DNA of 64,000 nucleotides from Bursaphelenchus xylophilus (lineage: Eukaryota > Nematoda > Chromadorea > Rhabditida > Aphelenchoididae), in NCBI GenBank assembly GCA_904066235.2, contig CAJFCV020000001.1, positions 9,977,291 to 10,041,290 of the forward strand, in the 5' to 3' direction. The notes under the pieces were generated by a model, which ran no database searches, was not told the DNA's origin, and saw nothing but the letters and a program-made list of their open reading frames with translations. How positions within the stretch are numbered: the stretch's first letter is position 1; every line of letters starts with the position of its first letter. Shown here one piece after another: positions 54,316 through 61,225 of the stretch. The position numbers and the translations under genes were made by a program.

Positions 54316-54477
54316 GTTCACAATATAACTCAATCAACTTTCAATGCTCTTGTGGTCCTAAATGAACTCCTGGACAATCCGCGAAAGGCTCGGTACTACG
54401 TCCGTCACGGCCGTCTTCCACGAAAATACCGAGTTCCGACGGCCGAAGGGGAGCGCTCTCGCCGAACCACAGTCTGA
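54316..54477 (+). CDS. Possible exon or exon remnant, function unknown
   Basis: A G+C-rich island (54,360-54,480) stands out in A+T-rich surroundings. One frame is open from an AG at 54,315 to TGA at 54,475-54,477 and includes LNELLDNPRKARYYVRHGRL. A second frame starts with an ATG at 54,362 and reads 43 codons, including VTAVFHENTEFRRP, to TAA at 54,491. Only one can be right, and neither is a family I recognise. It could be a later exon of the fragment at 53,598-53,908, but no phase-matched acceptor is compelling. Base composition is the main support. Confidence 0.25.
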   Translation, partial: VHNITQSTFNALVVLNELLDNPRKARYYVRHGRLPRKYRVPTAEGERSRRTTV

Positions 54478-54885
54478 TGTACATTCAAAATAACCCCCAC
54501 AGAAATATACTCCCCGAATCTCAGCATCCTCCTGTACTTGTTAGTTACTCTTTTCGAATATTTTTCAGTTCCCACCGCTCCTTTACTTGTTATTTTTCAA
54601 ACCTTGTTTGCGAAGTCGGCGGCCTCACTGCCGGGATCCCATCTCCAAATATACTCTGTTTGTTAGCCATGATTGTTCATTGTTATCCCCAGCCGTCTAC
54701 CCCTCAATTATCCCCCATATTATGTTGTTGTTGATATTAGACTTGATATTTTATTCATAGCCCAATTCAGATTATATATTCTCCAAAATTCTACTACTCC
54801 CACTATTTATAGAGAGCACAGACAATTTACCCGTCCGAAGTTACTCCATTGATCTCATCCTCCCAAATCTTATTTTTTCTCCACC
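54478..54885. other. Intergenic stretch, no feature supported
   Basis: A+T-rich and pyrimidine-rich sequence with one acceptor-like ATATTTTTCAG near 54,560 but no convincing exon after it. The longest frame has no codon bias. Nothing else is visible before the foldback element begins. Confidence 0.5.
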
Positions 54886-54888
54886 TTA

Positions 54889-55620
54889 CTAGGGAAGTGT
54901 ACAAACGAACCCTCGCCAAATGGCAAGTGTTATACACCATTGGAAAGCCCTTGAAAAATGGTGCAATGCACCATTTTCATTTTTTGCAGAATGCCTCAGG
55001 GCAAAAAGTTATAAACGGTACATTTGTCCCTTAAGTAGTCACAATATCTGCTATGGGGCAAAATAAATGTTATTTTAAAACGCTAAGTGGTACGTATTGG
55101 TACTAGGTTGTCCTAAGAATCATTATGAAGTTTGGCGCTTGCCAGTAAAACCATTTTACATATGATATTTACTGGTTTTAAATACCCATAAGGTGAAAAA
55201 ACAATTTTTTACTTTTTTTAATCTTGAAAAACATGTAAGTTTGATGGTTTTAACCGTAATCGACCGTCTTTCAGAAAAACTAAAACGTTTGTAAAAGATT
55301 AACGCAAATATTTTCCTAGCTGTAAAAAAGCAAAAATGGTTTTGCCCAAGCTGGGAATTGAACCCGGCTTGTTTTGGCTTATCAGCCTACTCAGCAACCC
55401 CTGCACTATTGAAGCAACCCTCTCCGAGGATTTTTTCCTGCCCAAGAGAAAGAAAGATTTTTGTTTCAAAATGACCTAAAAATAATACAGCTTACAGTAT
55501 GTCGTCGCGGAAAGGCATTCTGCAAAAAATGAAAATGGTGCCTTGCACCATTTTTCAAGGGCTCTTCAATGATGTATGTCGCTTATCATTTGGTGAGGGT
55601 TCGTATGTACACTTCCCTAG
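54889..55620. mobile_element. 732-bp non-autonomous foldback DNA element with 108-bp terminal inverted repeats
   Basis: The left end (CTAGGGAAGTGTAC, 54,889-54,996) is an inverted copy of the right end (55,513-55,620), with about 90 percent identity over 108 bases by eye. TTA flanks both ends (54,886-54,888 and 55,621-55,623), a 3-bp target duplication as in PIF/Harbinger elements. The repeats contain a 23-nt palindrome built on AAAATGGTGCA (54,955-54,977), partly conserved at the other end. There is no transposase frame. The interior holds a tRNA-like sequence. The superfamily assignment rests on duplication size and sequence only. Confidence 0.8.
55343..55415 (-). ncRNA. tRNA-like sequence (pseudogene or SINE head) inside the foldback element
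   Basis: On the minus strand there is an A-box-like TAGTGCAGGGG (55,398-55,408) and a B-box-like GGTTCAATTCC (55,354-55,364) 33 nt apart, with a T-arm-like CCGGG/CCCAG stem (one mismatch) and an anticodon-loop-like CTGATAA, as seen in isoleucine tRNAs. The acceptor stem does not pair (GCTTCAA against CTTGGGC) and the D arm is poor, so it is not a working tRNA. It could still act as an internal RNA polymerase III promoter. Confidence 0.5.
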
Positions 55621-55714
55621 TTAGGGTGAAAGAGATGACCGACAGGGGTTATATCATTAAAAACCGTTGAATTTGTGACGAAAAGTTGCCAGCCCACAGA
55701 AAGCAGAATAGGAG

Positions 55715-55975
55715 CAGAGATTGCCACGGCTCCGTAGCCGGCTGTTGGCTCCGGCTCTGGGCGGCTCCGAGCCGGGTGCCGGAAATTTTGGCTCCGGCTC
55801 CCGAGCCCAAAGTCGGAGTCAGGCTTCTCAGCATTCAGAAAAGTAGGAATTGCGTGATCTTGTTAAACCAAAGAGCCGGGATTCGAAGCCGCAGACCTTT
55901 TTAAGTTTTTCATGGCCTCGCTCCGGCTCTGGGAGCTAAGAGCCGGAGCCGAAATTTTGACCGTGGCAATCTCTG
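55715..55975. mobile_element. 261-bp hAT-type MITE with perfect 8-bp target duplication
   Basis: Terminal inverted repeats CAGAGATTGCCACGG and CCGTGGCAATCTCTG are perfect over 15 bases. Both sides carry the 8-bp duplication AATAGGAG (55,707-55,714 and 55,976-55,983). An 8-bp duplication with CAG-starting ends is diagnostic of hAT elements. The interior has repeated GGCTCCGGCTC/GAGCCGGAGCC motifs and no transposase frame, so it must have been moved by an enzyme encoded elsewhere. The exact duplication suggests a recent insertion. Confidence 0.9.
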
Positions 55976-55983
55976 AATAGGAG

Positions 55984-56169
55984 TCAATGCAGAATCTCCG
56001 TTTCAAATACCCTTTTATGATTCACTTTCACCCGAAAAACTTCGGATCGAAGGTCACCCGGTAGAATTCATGGATGAAAATTCAGCAACAGTTCCATAGA
56101 CTGTTGCAAGCTGGTCTGACATCTGCTAAATTTTCTTGCACTGGTCGCAACCACCTCTACAAACGGTGG
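55984..56169. other. Spacer, no feature supported
   Basis: Mixed-composition sequence with no open frame, palindrome or splice pattern that I can support on either strand. Confidence 0.5.
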
Positions 56170-56369
56170 TTACGATCTGAAAGAATAACACTTCCGCAAC
56201 CTGCGGGGAAATTCGGAGGCCCATAAGCGTCCCGTTGTCCAATTTACAATGATTCTGCAGCTGGCCGGATAGGAAGAACAAAAATAGAGGATGCAGCACT
56301 GACGGCGTTGGAAGCCGAAGACCAGACCAGCGGATTCTGGGAGCTTACCCACCAGCGGGACCCTGGATA

Positions 56370-56668
56370 TTAGCATTTTCACAAAGTGCCTGGACATTTT
56401 TTCACTGTCGCACAGCGAAAAAATGTTCCACAGTTCTGTCGCCAAAGCATTGTGGAATGTTCCCTCTGCGCACCGTTCATGCCTAAAAAAGACCGTTTGC
56501 ACTGTACAAATTCTCGCGGCGGCGCAGTTGAGAAAAAGTTACGTCGCAGCGATATTCCAAATGCACAGTGCAAAACCAAAGAAAGATCAATGCACGGTGC
56601 AAAAAACGCGGGCTTTTGTGCACGGTGCGGACCGCAAAAAATGTCCTGGCACTTTGTGAAAATGCTAA
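56370..56668. mobile_element. 299-bp MITE with TA duplication
   Basis: Ends TTAGCATTTTCACAAAGTGC and its inverted copy (one mismatch over about 33 bases) are flanked by TA at 56,368-56,369 and 56,669-56,670, as for Tc1/mariner-type insertions. The interior repeats a palindromic TGCACAGTGCA-like motif (near 56,562, 56,591 and 56,620). There is no transposase. It abuts a second element at the same TA. Confidence 0.8.
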
Positions 56669-56670
56669 TA

Positions 56671-56811
56671 GTCCTTCCGGGAGGTCGCCGGACTGATTTT
56701 TGGCGCTATGAAAAGCCATCCAAAAAAAGCAAGAAGTTGCACTGCAAAGAAAGCTTTTGTTTTTGCACAGCACGTGTCGCCGACTTCAGTCCGGCGGCCT
56801 TCCAGACGGAC
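56671..56811. mobile_element. 141-bp MITE with TA duplication, adjacent to the previous one
   Basis: The left end GTCCTTCCGGGAGG continues to CGCCGGACTGA; the right end is its inverted copy, with about 22 of 26 positions matching. TA flanks it at 56,669-56,670 and 56,812-56,813. Its terminal sequence differs from the neighbouring element, so these are two families. One must have inserted into the TA created by the other. Confidence 0.75.
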
Positions 56812-56979
56812 TAGCACCCAGGACCCAATTCCCGGTGTTTTCGCTGATGAATCCGCCATTTTCGGCTTCGATACACAATTCAAACAACACAATACCGACA
56901 TAAATGGCGCTTTTACGGCCGGACACAAGATAAACAGCGCTAATCCAACTGCCCTTGTTGCAGCTATCCCAACCCCCAT

Positions 56980-57276
56980 ATATATACTACCCTCCTAGAA
57001 AATCAATCCGCTAGGCCGAAACTTCCCAATGTTCCCAGGGATGCGTAATTCGGTCGATAAACCCGTGAAAACCCATGCACAATTCAGCGTCTTTCCCAGC
57101 CAAAAACCTATAGATATTCAGGACACTTTCGGACTAAACCATCAATATAAAGATACAAGGTATGCTCTGTACGGGACCCGAATAAAAAAACTCAGCATAA
57201 ATTTGCCTATAGAACCGCTCGAAAAAACCCTTAACACCTACCCGAATAAAAATTCGACATCAATTTGCCTATTGAA
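56980..57276. other. Spacer between two minus-strand units, no gene supported
   Basis: It contains a TATATATA run near 56,980 and two similar stretches ending in CCGAATAAAAA (near 57,179 and 57,241). No coding pattern stands out on either strand. Confidence 0.4.
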
Positions 57277-57464
57277 TCATTCGGACCAACTCTTACCACC
57301 TACCTTCTTCACACGACCCCTTTCTCCCATTTCCCCTTCCCCTTTCAAAGCACACAAAAAAATAAAAAACAACAACAACAAATAGATCAAATTAGATTTG
57401 TAGATCCTTCTTATTGGCTGGAAAGTTGCCTGGACTGTTTGAATCTTGTGGGACTTGAGGAAAT
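57277..57464 (-). CDS. Candidate terminal exon with a hydrophobic segment
   Basis: Acceptor TTTTCTTTCAG ends at 57,465; the frame needing one base from the upstream exon is open to TGA at 57,277-57,279. It reads SHKIQTVQATFQPIRRIYK, then a membrane-like SNLIYLLLLFFIFLCAL, then a charged GEGEMGERGRVKKVGGK tail. Basic residues before the hydrophobic stretch suggest a membrane anchor. The exon at 58,074-58,196 leaves one base, so the phases join and give an aspartate codon. An internal GTAGGT donor (exon end 57,304) would allow further splicing. The protein family is unknown. Confidence 0.45.
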
Positions 57465-57789
57465 CTGAAAGAAAAGATAGATTGAAAGGCGAAAAACTCA
57501 AAAATAAGGTTAACAATCTCATGAACAATACAGGGATCCCAAAAAAAATTGTCATCATAGAGACTAAAATCCCTCTAGAATTAGTATTCATATCCTTCTA
57601 TCGCATTTAAACCTGCTTTATCCCCCTTATTTTATATTAAAAACCGATATAAAAAACAGACACATGATGTAATGGATCATACCAAAAGGGTCAACAATTG
57701 TCATGACCCCATAACTATAAACTAAACTGCCTGATCTTTGATCAGAATACACCATAATATACCTGCGGAATTTAAAACCATATAAGACT
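57465..57789. other. Intron-like A+T-rich sequence
   Basis: It lies between two phase-compatible minus-strand exons. No second open region, palindrome or RNA-like feature is visible before the foldback element. Confidence 0.4.
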
Positions 57790-58041
57790 TGTGCGTTAGT
57801 AATTCGAGGGGCCCTTGTCAAAATTTGTTGCAAATCCTGACTCGGGCCTCCCAGTCAAGAATCATGGGATTCGTCAAGTATCCCGGGATTCTTGACTGTT
57901 CACGTAGTCAAAAACTCTTTGACTGGGAGAGACCAAAAGATTTTTGACAACAGGCAGGATTCCCGTGATTCTTGACGGGGACGCTCCGAGTCTGGATTTG
58001 CAACAAATTTCGACAAGGGCCCCTCAAATTACTAACGCACA
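57790..58041. mobile_element. 252-bp foldback MITE within a predicted intron
   Basis: Left end TGTGCGTTAGTAATTCGAGG and the inverted right end match over about 80 bases (through GGGCCCTTGTC, TTTGTTGCAAATCC and GACTCGG) with only a few differences. The interior has a second hairpin, AGTCAAGAATC with GATTCTTGACT near 57,859-57,903. I see no clean target duplication (ATAAGACT left, GATCTTAC right), so the superfamily stays open. It lies between the exons at 58,074 and 57,464. Confidence 0.75.
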
Positions 58042-58073
58042 GATCTTACATCAATAACCCACAACCCACTCAC

Positions 58074-58196
58074 CTTTTAATTTTCTGTCATTCTTCATCC
58101 TAAACGATGATGGTTTTGATCTTGGTATCCAGGGCTCCAGACACTCAAATTTCTTCTTTCTAAGATGAACTGTGGTTAGTAGAGAAACTACGCAAC
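58074..58196 (-). CDS. Candidate internal exon with PW-RS-P motif
   Basis: Acceptor TTTTTTCAG and donor AAAAG/GTGAGT bound 123 bases. Only one of three frames is open; it needs one base from upstream and passes one on, so it joins both the exon at 59,141-59,270 and the one at 57,277-57,464. It reads VVSLLTTVHLRKKKFECLEP, then WIPRSKPSSF and a basic MKNDRKLK end. The EPW-x-x-RS-x-P pattern resembles stretches in the exons at 58,522 and 59,141, suggesting exon duplication. The function is unknown. Confidence 0.5.
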
Positions 58197-58218
58197 CTGA
58201 AAAAAATTTCAATTACAA

Positions 58219-58506
58219 ATGGAAAAATTTGAAAACGAAACTGGTCTATCTTATGAACAATATAAAATTCCCCAAAGTCTTTCGCAAACAAGTACAACAC
58301 CACTAAATCACATGCTTCTTGCAGTAAAAAGTGCCTTTTATCAACGCTTACCCCTCAAAAGGATCAAATATTACACACCAGAAGTTAAAACTTCACAAAG
58401 AAACGACTACTCCCACACGTCAGACACTATTTTAAAATCCGTCAAGACCACGAATGTAGCGAGCTACATCTTTAGAATCCAAATTCAACCAACCCCCTTT
58501 TTTTAA
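58219..58506 (+). CDS. Weak plus-strand ORF, 95 codons, within the minus-strand gene
   Basis: An ATG after AATTACAA opens 95 codons (starting MEKFENETGLSYEQYK) ending in CCCCTTTTTTTAA. Composition is ordinary (polar, Lys/Thr/Ser-rich) with no recognisable domain, signal or membrane segment. It lies in what would be an intron of the minus-strand exon series. It could be a small gene or chance; its length is not exceptional. Confidence 0.2.
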   Translation: MEKFENETGLSYEQYKIPQSLSQTSTTPLNHMLLAVKSAFYQRLPLKRIKYYTPEVKTSQRNDYSHTSDTILKSVKTTNVASYIFRIQIQPTPFF

Positions 58507-58521
58507 CAAAGTTTCGCCTAC

Positions 58522-58642
58522 CTCCAAACAATTGCACTGTGCATCTTCAAGGAATCGACCGTTTCCAGGGCTCGGCAAATAACTTGTTTTCCACTTTCAC
58601 TCTAGCTTGCTCTTCAACCATAAGGCCATACTGGACGTACTT
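58522..58642 (-). CDS. Candidate alternative or terminal exon carrying a stop
   Basis: Acceptor TTTTTCTTTCAG and donor TGGAG/GTAGGC bound 121 bases. In phase 0 it reads KYVQYGLMVEEQARVKVENK, then LFAEPWKRSIP, and stops at TGA (58,544-58,546). The AEPWKRSIP stretch matches the PW-RS-P motif of neighbouring exons. The upstream exon (59,141-59,270) ends with one spare base, so joining it here would give a stop after about ten codons; skipping it restores the frame to 58,196. It may be a mutually exclusive end, a poison exon, or a decayed duplicate. It also contains TTGCACTGTGCA, a motif seen in the MITEs. Confidence 0.4.
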
Positions 58643-58795
58643 CTGAAAGAAAAATGTATTTAAACGCGAGAAATTAAACAGGAAAGTTAATCATCTCATT
58701 AGCAATATAAAAATACCCCAATAACGTCATGACGACATGATTAATGACAAGAACTAGTCATTACTTCGTATAAACTGCTTTTTACTGCACCTTAC

Positions 58796-58819
58796 ATATT
58801 TTAATTCCCTCAAACCTCC
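58796..58819 (-). CDS. Possible 24-bp micro-exon
   Basis: CTCTTTTTAG then 24 bases then GTAAGGTG. Taking one base in and passing one base on, it adds eight codons and preserves the phase between the exons at 59,141 and 58,196. Support is splice-site shape and phase only. Confidence 0.2.
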
Positions 58820-59140
58820 CTAAAAAGAGAAAGAATTCTAAAATTCTTCCGAAAAATCACAAGAAAAGTAACCTTCTAAGTCGCCTGTCATTTCATATGT
58901 ACCTAATAATCAAAAAAAAATGACACCTAGCTATATTTTTAAGCTTATAAACCTGGGTGTAACCCGTTCACACCGCAGTAAAAATCAGACTTTAAACAAC
59001 CCTTATCTCTACCGTAACCTTTCAAAAAATATATCGTGATGACGGGCTTTTTTTGCAAAACTAAACTCTTATTCACTTAAAATGCTCGCAGCATCCCTTA
59101 TAGATCTCAATGCCCTAATTTATCACTCTAATTGACATAC

Positions 59141-59270
59141 CTTTCTGCCCTTTCCGCGGTGGAGACCTCCAGGGCACCATTGATTTCTCCAACTTCTCCA
59201 GGGCTCCAAGAAACGGATTCTCAATGATTTCCATGAAAATAAATAAGATTAAAAGTAGAACGAGCAGTAT
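59141..59270 (-). CDS. Candidate exon with membrane segment and PW-RS-P motif
   Basis: Acceptor ATAAGTCCAG and donor AAAG/GTATGT bound 130 bases. The open frame starts with a hydrophobic stretch ILLVLLLILFIFMEII and continues ENPFLGALEKLEKSMVPW, then RSPPRKGQK. The preceding exon ends in phase 0 with PALVIK before a 51-nt intron starting GTAAGTTG, so the membrane segment would be joined directly. One base is passed on, matching the exon at 58,074-58,196. The layout (hydrophobic helix, then a basic tail with Pro-Trp) suggests a membrane-anchored protein; no family is recognised. An internal ATG could also start translation here. Confidence 0.5.
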
Positions 59271-59321
59271 CTGGACTTATAACAAGAAATAAAGGCCTAC
59301 AATTGGGAAAAAACAACTTAC

Positions 59322-59572
59322 TTTAATCACCAAAGCAGGCTTTGATGATTGGGGGAAAGGGAGGGAGTGGGAGGGAAAGGGAAAGGGAAAGGGAAAGGGA
59401 AAGGGAAAGGAGGGTGGTGGGAGTGGTATCTTTTTTCTAATTTTCTATTTTTTTTTTTTTATTTTTTTTTTTTTCTTTTTTATTCTTTTTTCTATTTTTT
59501 TATATTTTTTTTCTTTTTTTTCTTATTTTTTATTTTTTTTAAAGTTATCCGTTACATGGGGCTTGGAGATCT
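59322..59572 (-). CDS. Module A copy 0, with T-rich tract and Phe-Pro repeat
   Basis: Acceptor TTAATTTGCAG and donor TTAAA/GTAAGTTG align with the borders of the other A modules. The first 32 bases resemble their start (CTCCAAG). A T-rich tract (59,432-59,540 on the plus strand) then fills the middle, with stops in the frames I followed. After the tract the phase-0 frame ending in ALVIK is open from an AAA-TAG stop and encodes PPPSFPFPFPFPFP from a GGGAAA hexamer run (59,373-59,410). As a single uninterrupted exon it is not translatable; the tract may be spliced out, or the exon may be broken. Confidence 0.35.
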
Positions 59573-59674
59573 CTGCAAATTAAAAGAATAAATTGAAGAA
59601 CCCTCAAAAAAGAGTTGACAATAATCTTAAGCTATCCATAATTTCCCCAACTACCAAGAAACCACGAAACTTAC

Positions 59675-59830
59675 ATTCTGAAGAGAGAGTGGGATGGGGG
59701 AGGAGTGTGGTGGGAGTGGAATGGAGGAGGGGTGCGGTGCGAGTGGGAGGGAAGGATGAGTGTTGCAAACGGAACGGGGAATGTGGCGTAAGTGAAGGCG
59801 ATGTCGACTTTTTTTTCTAACTTTAGGTTT
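59675..59830 (-). CDS. Module B copy 0, diverged
   Basis: Acceptor ATATTTTCAG and donor AGAAT/GTAAGTTTCG match the borders of the 128-bp B modules, and the flanking introns keep the family lengths (65 nt before, 102 nt after). The middle is replaced by a Pro/His/Ser-rich low-complexity stretch (HRTPPPFHSHHTPPPSHS). The frame entered from module A copy 1 stays open to the end, but it leaves two bases rather than one, so the join to the next A module shifts phase. Confidence 0.4.
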
Positions 59831-59895
59831 CTGAAAATATAGACCTTAGTTTGACAAAAATCCAGGGTAAAATCAAGGGTGAAACAACAACTTAC

Positions 59896-59953
59896 GTAGT
59901 AAAAAATGGGTGGTAAACATTATGGATACGGCAGTGAAATCTTGGAGGAAAAT
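59896..59953 (-). CDS. Module A copy 1, intact 58-bp exon
   Basis: Acceptor TTATTTTCAG and donor CTAC/GTAAGTTG bound 58 bases. With one base from the upstream B module it reads FPPRFHCRIHNVYHPFFT and passes two bases on, exactly what the next B module needs. This is the only A module without a T-rich tract, and so the best guide to the ancestral exon. The flanking introns are 102 nt (from B1) and 65 nt (to B0). The function is unknown. Confidence 0.55.
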
Positions 59954-60055
59954 CTGAAAATAAAATAATCAATTAAGGAACAACCAAAAAACAAGTGAGA
60001 ACAATCTGAAGAGTTCCCTAATATCCCCAACTATAAAAAAACCATCAAACCTTAC

Positions 60056-60183
60056 ATTCCATGTTGTGTAAATCGTTGGTTAAGGTCTCGGCCATGTAGG
60101 TGCCGTCCTGGGCCGGAATTGGGACATTGAAAGTAGGGTCGGGAAATGCGTTCCAAAGATTCACTGATTCGAGAGCTGGGTTT
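60056..60183 (-). CDS. Module B copy 1, 128-bp exon
   Basis: Acceptor TTTTTTCAG and donor GGAAT/GTAAGG bound 128 bases. Using two bases from an upstream A module it reads SVNLWNAFPDPTFNVPIPA, then QDGTYMAETLTNDLHNME, and leaves one base for the next A module. It differs from copy 2 by very few bases; two change residues (Ala to Ser, His to Asp). Near-identical introns on both sides show that the whole unit was duplicated recently. I do not recognise the domain; the Pro- and aromatic-rich character suggests an extracellular or disordered segment, which is a guess. Confidence 0.6.
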
Positions 60184-60249
60184 CTGAAAAAATAGATCAT
60201 TAATTTAAGAAAAATCCAGGATAAGTTCAAGAATGAAATAACAACTCAC

Positions 60250-60506
60250 ACTGATACAAATGGGCGGTAAACTATTAGGCGAGTAAAATTTAGAAGAGAA
60301 GGATACGGGTTACTTAAAAAAAATTTTTTTTATTTTCTTATTTTTTTATGTTTTTCTTTTTCTTTTTTTTTTATTTTTTTTTCTCTTTTTTTTATTTTCT
60401 TTTTTTTTATTTTTTTCTTTTTTTTTATTTTTTTCTTTTTTTTAATTTTTTTTCTTTTTTTTTTATTTTACATCCGAAAAGCAGTGAAGAAATCTTGGAG
60501 CAATAT
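60250..60506 (-). CDS. Module A copy 2, interrupted by a T-rich tract
   Basis: Acceptor TGTATTTTCAG and donor CAGT/GTGAGTTG match module A borders. The left part reads IAPRFLHCFSDV in the B-consistent phase and then meets TAA at the start of a T-rich tract (about 60,318-60,470 on the plus strand). The right part is open in the frame that feeds module B1 (SNPYPSLLNFTRLIVYRPF). The halves are in different phases. Candidate intron borders flank the tract (GGAT/GTAAAA and TTTTTTTTAAG), but their phases do not simply join, so it is either broken or spliced in a way I cannot resolve. Confidence 0.4.
60318..60470 (+). repeat. T-rich low-complexity tract (T6-10 separated by single A or C)
   Basis: Runs of T broken by single A or C, about 150 bases, lie inside module A copy 2. 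Comparable tracts lie at 59,432-59,540, 61,496-61,611 and 62,272-62,450, each at the same place in an A module, and differ in exact order, so they have expanded or been reshuffled independently. Confidence 0.9.
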
Positions 60507-60750
60507 CTGAAAATACAGAAACCAATTGAAGAACCATCGAAAAACAAGTGACAACAATCTGACGAGGGAATGGACTTTATGTGTAAATCGATTTTGGCTT
60601 GGGACCGAGTCAGATCGAAAGGTGTGCAGAAGTCGATTATTCACTTGGGGGGAAATCTCTGCTCGGGGCTTCAAAGTCGAGAAAATCGGCTTCAAAGTTT
60701 GGACGAAAATCAAAGGATAGGGATCCCGGAAAAGGGGCAATAGAAAGTGT

Positions 60751-60822
60751 AAATCAGTGGCCGAGTGGTCAGTGCGCTCGCTTTTTGCGCAAAAGGTCGC
60801 AAGTTCGAATCTGCTTCCATTC
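60751..60822 (+). ncRNA. tRNA-like sequence, left arm of the palindrome
   Basis: A box TGGCCGAGTGG (60,758-60,768) is a perfect Leu/Ser-type match, and the B-box-like AGTTCGAATCT is at 60,802-60,812. A T6 run (60,828-60,833) just downstream could terminate RNA polymerase III. The acceptor stem pairs poorly (AAATCAG against TCCATTC) and the anticodon arm is irregular (GCTCGCTTTTTGCGC), so it is a pseudogene or SINE head, not a tRNA gene. Confidence 0.5.
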
Positions 60823-60918
60823 ATAACTTTTTTAGACAATTTTACCTATACCCCTTTTTTAAATGTACAGCCGGATTAGCATGAAGAAAGCAAAAGTAAA
60901 AACGATAAATGATGGTTT

Positions 60919-60990
60919 GAGCTTGGAAAGACTCGAACTTGCAACATTTTGCGCAAAAAGCGAGCGCACTGACCACTCGGACACTGCTTC
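60919..60990 (-). ncRNA. tRNA-like sequence, right arm of the palindrome
   Basis: Inverted copy of the one at 60,751: on the minus strand the A box is TGTCCGAGTGG (60,973-60,983) and the B box AGTTCGAGTCT (60,929-60,939). One A-box base differs from the left copy, and a short T-run follows on the minus strand. The stems do not form a proper cloverleaf. Confidence 0.45.
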
Positions 60991-61225
60991 ACACTTTTTA
61001 ACGCTCCTTTTCCGGGATCCCTATCCTTTGACTTTCGTCCAAACTTTGAAGCCAATTTTCTCGGCTTTGAAGCCCCGCGCAGAGATTTCCCCCCAAGTGA
61101 ATAATCGACTTCTGCACACCTTTCGATCTGACTAGGTCCCAAGCCAAAATCGATTTACACATAAAGTCCATTCCCTTGCAAAGAGTTCCCTAATATCCCA
61201 ACTATAAAAAACCCTCAAAACTTAC

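Larger units (their letters stand above)
56170..56979 (-). pseudogene. Minus-strand reading frame interrupted by two MITEs
   Basis: An ATG at 56,979 opens a frame with a signal-peptide-like start (GVGIAATRAVGLALFILC, then PAVKAPF). It runs to the MITE boundary at 56,814. On the other side of the insertions, from 56,367 to a TAA at 56,170, the same frame continues (SRVPLVGKLPESAG and on to KCYSFRS). Leaving out the two elements and one copy of TA gives 166 + 2 + 198 = 366 bases, exactly 122 codons with no internal stop. A GTAAGC within the second part could instead be a splice donor. The product is not a family I recognise. A TATATATA run lies directly at the ATG, too close to serve as its promoter. 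Secretion is inferred from the N-terminus only. Confidence 0.4.
60563..61181. mobile_element. 619-bp palindromic insertion with tRNA-like sequences in both arms
   Basis: Left arm (about 60,566-60,822) and right arm (about 60,919-61,177) are inverted copies with roughly 90 percent or more identity, separated by about 95 bases. The sister introns read ACAATCTGAAGAGTTCCC (for example 60,001-60,018); here the text is split after CAATCTGA and resumes at AGAGTTCCC, so the palindrome is an insertion into one intron copy. No clear target duplication is seen. Each arm ends, toward the centre, in a tRNA-like sequence. This could be two head-to-head tRNA-derived SINE-like copies or a foldback element that captured a tRNA. 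Confidence 0.75.

Noticed and set aside
54849..55034. 61-codon plus ORF at the left end of the foldback element
   Set aside because: It lies almost entirely inside the terminal inverted repeat.
55343..55415. Functional tRNA-Ile
   Set aside because: The CTGATAA loop and B box are suggestive, but the acceptor stem is unpaired and the sequence is inside a mobile element.
55649..55904. ORFs on both strands over 55,649-55,904
   Set aside because: They read through the G+C-rich palindromic hAT MITE, which explains the open frames.
56386..56814. 142-codon plus-strand ORF and overlapping frames
   Set aside because: They span the two MITEs and their inverted ends; the minus frame that flanks the MITEs is the better explanation.
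59373..59410. GGGAAA hexamer run as an interstitial telomere
   Set aside because: It is short, is not TTAGGC or TTAGGG, and lies in a purine-rich low-complexity stretch next to a T-rich tract.
60751..60990. Functional tRNA-Leu or tRNA-Ser genes
   Set aside because: A and B boxes are good but the acceptor and anticodon stems do not pair, and both copies lie in an inserted palindrome.
60468..61142. Several ORFs (64-123 codons) in 60,468-61,142
   Set aside because: They are mirror images of each other from the two arms of the inserted palindrome.
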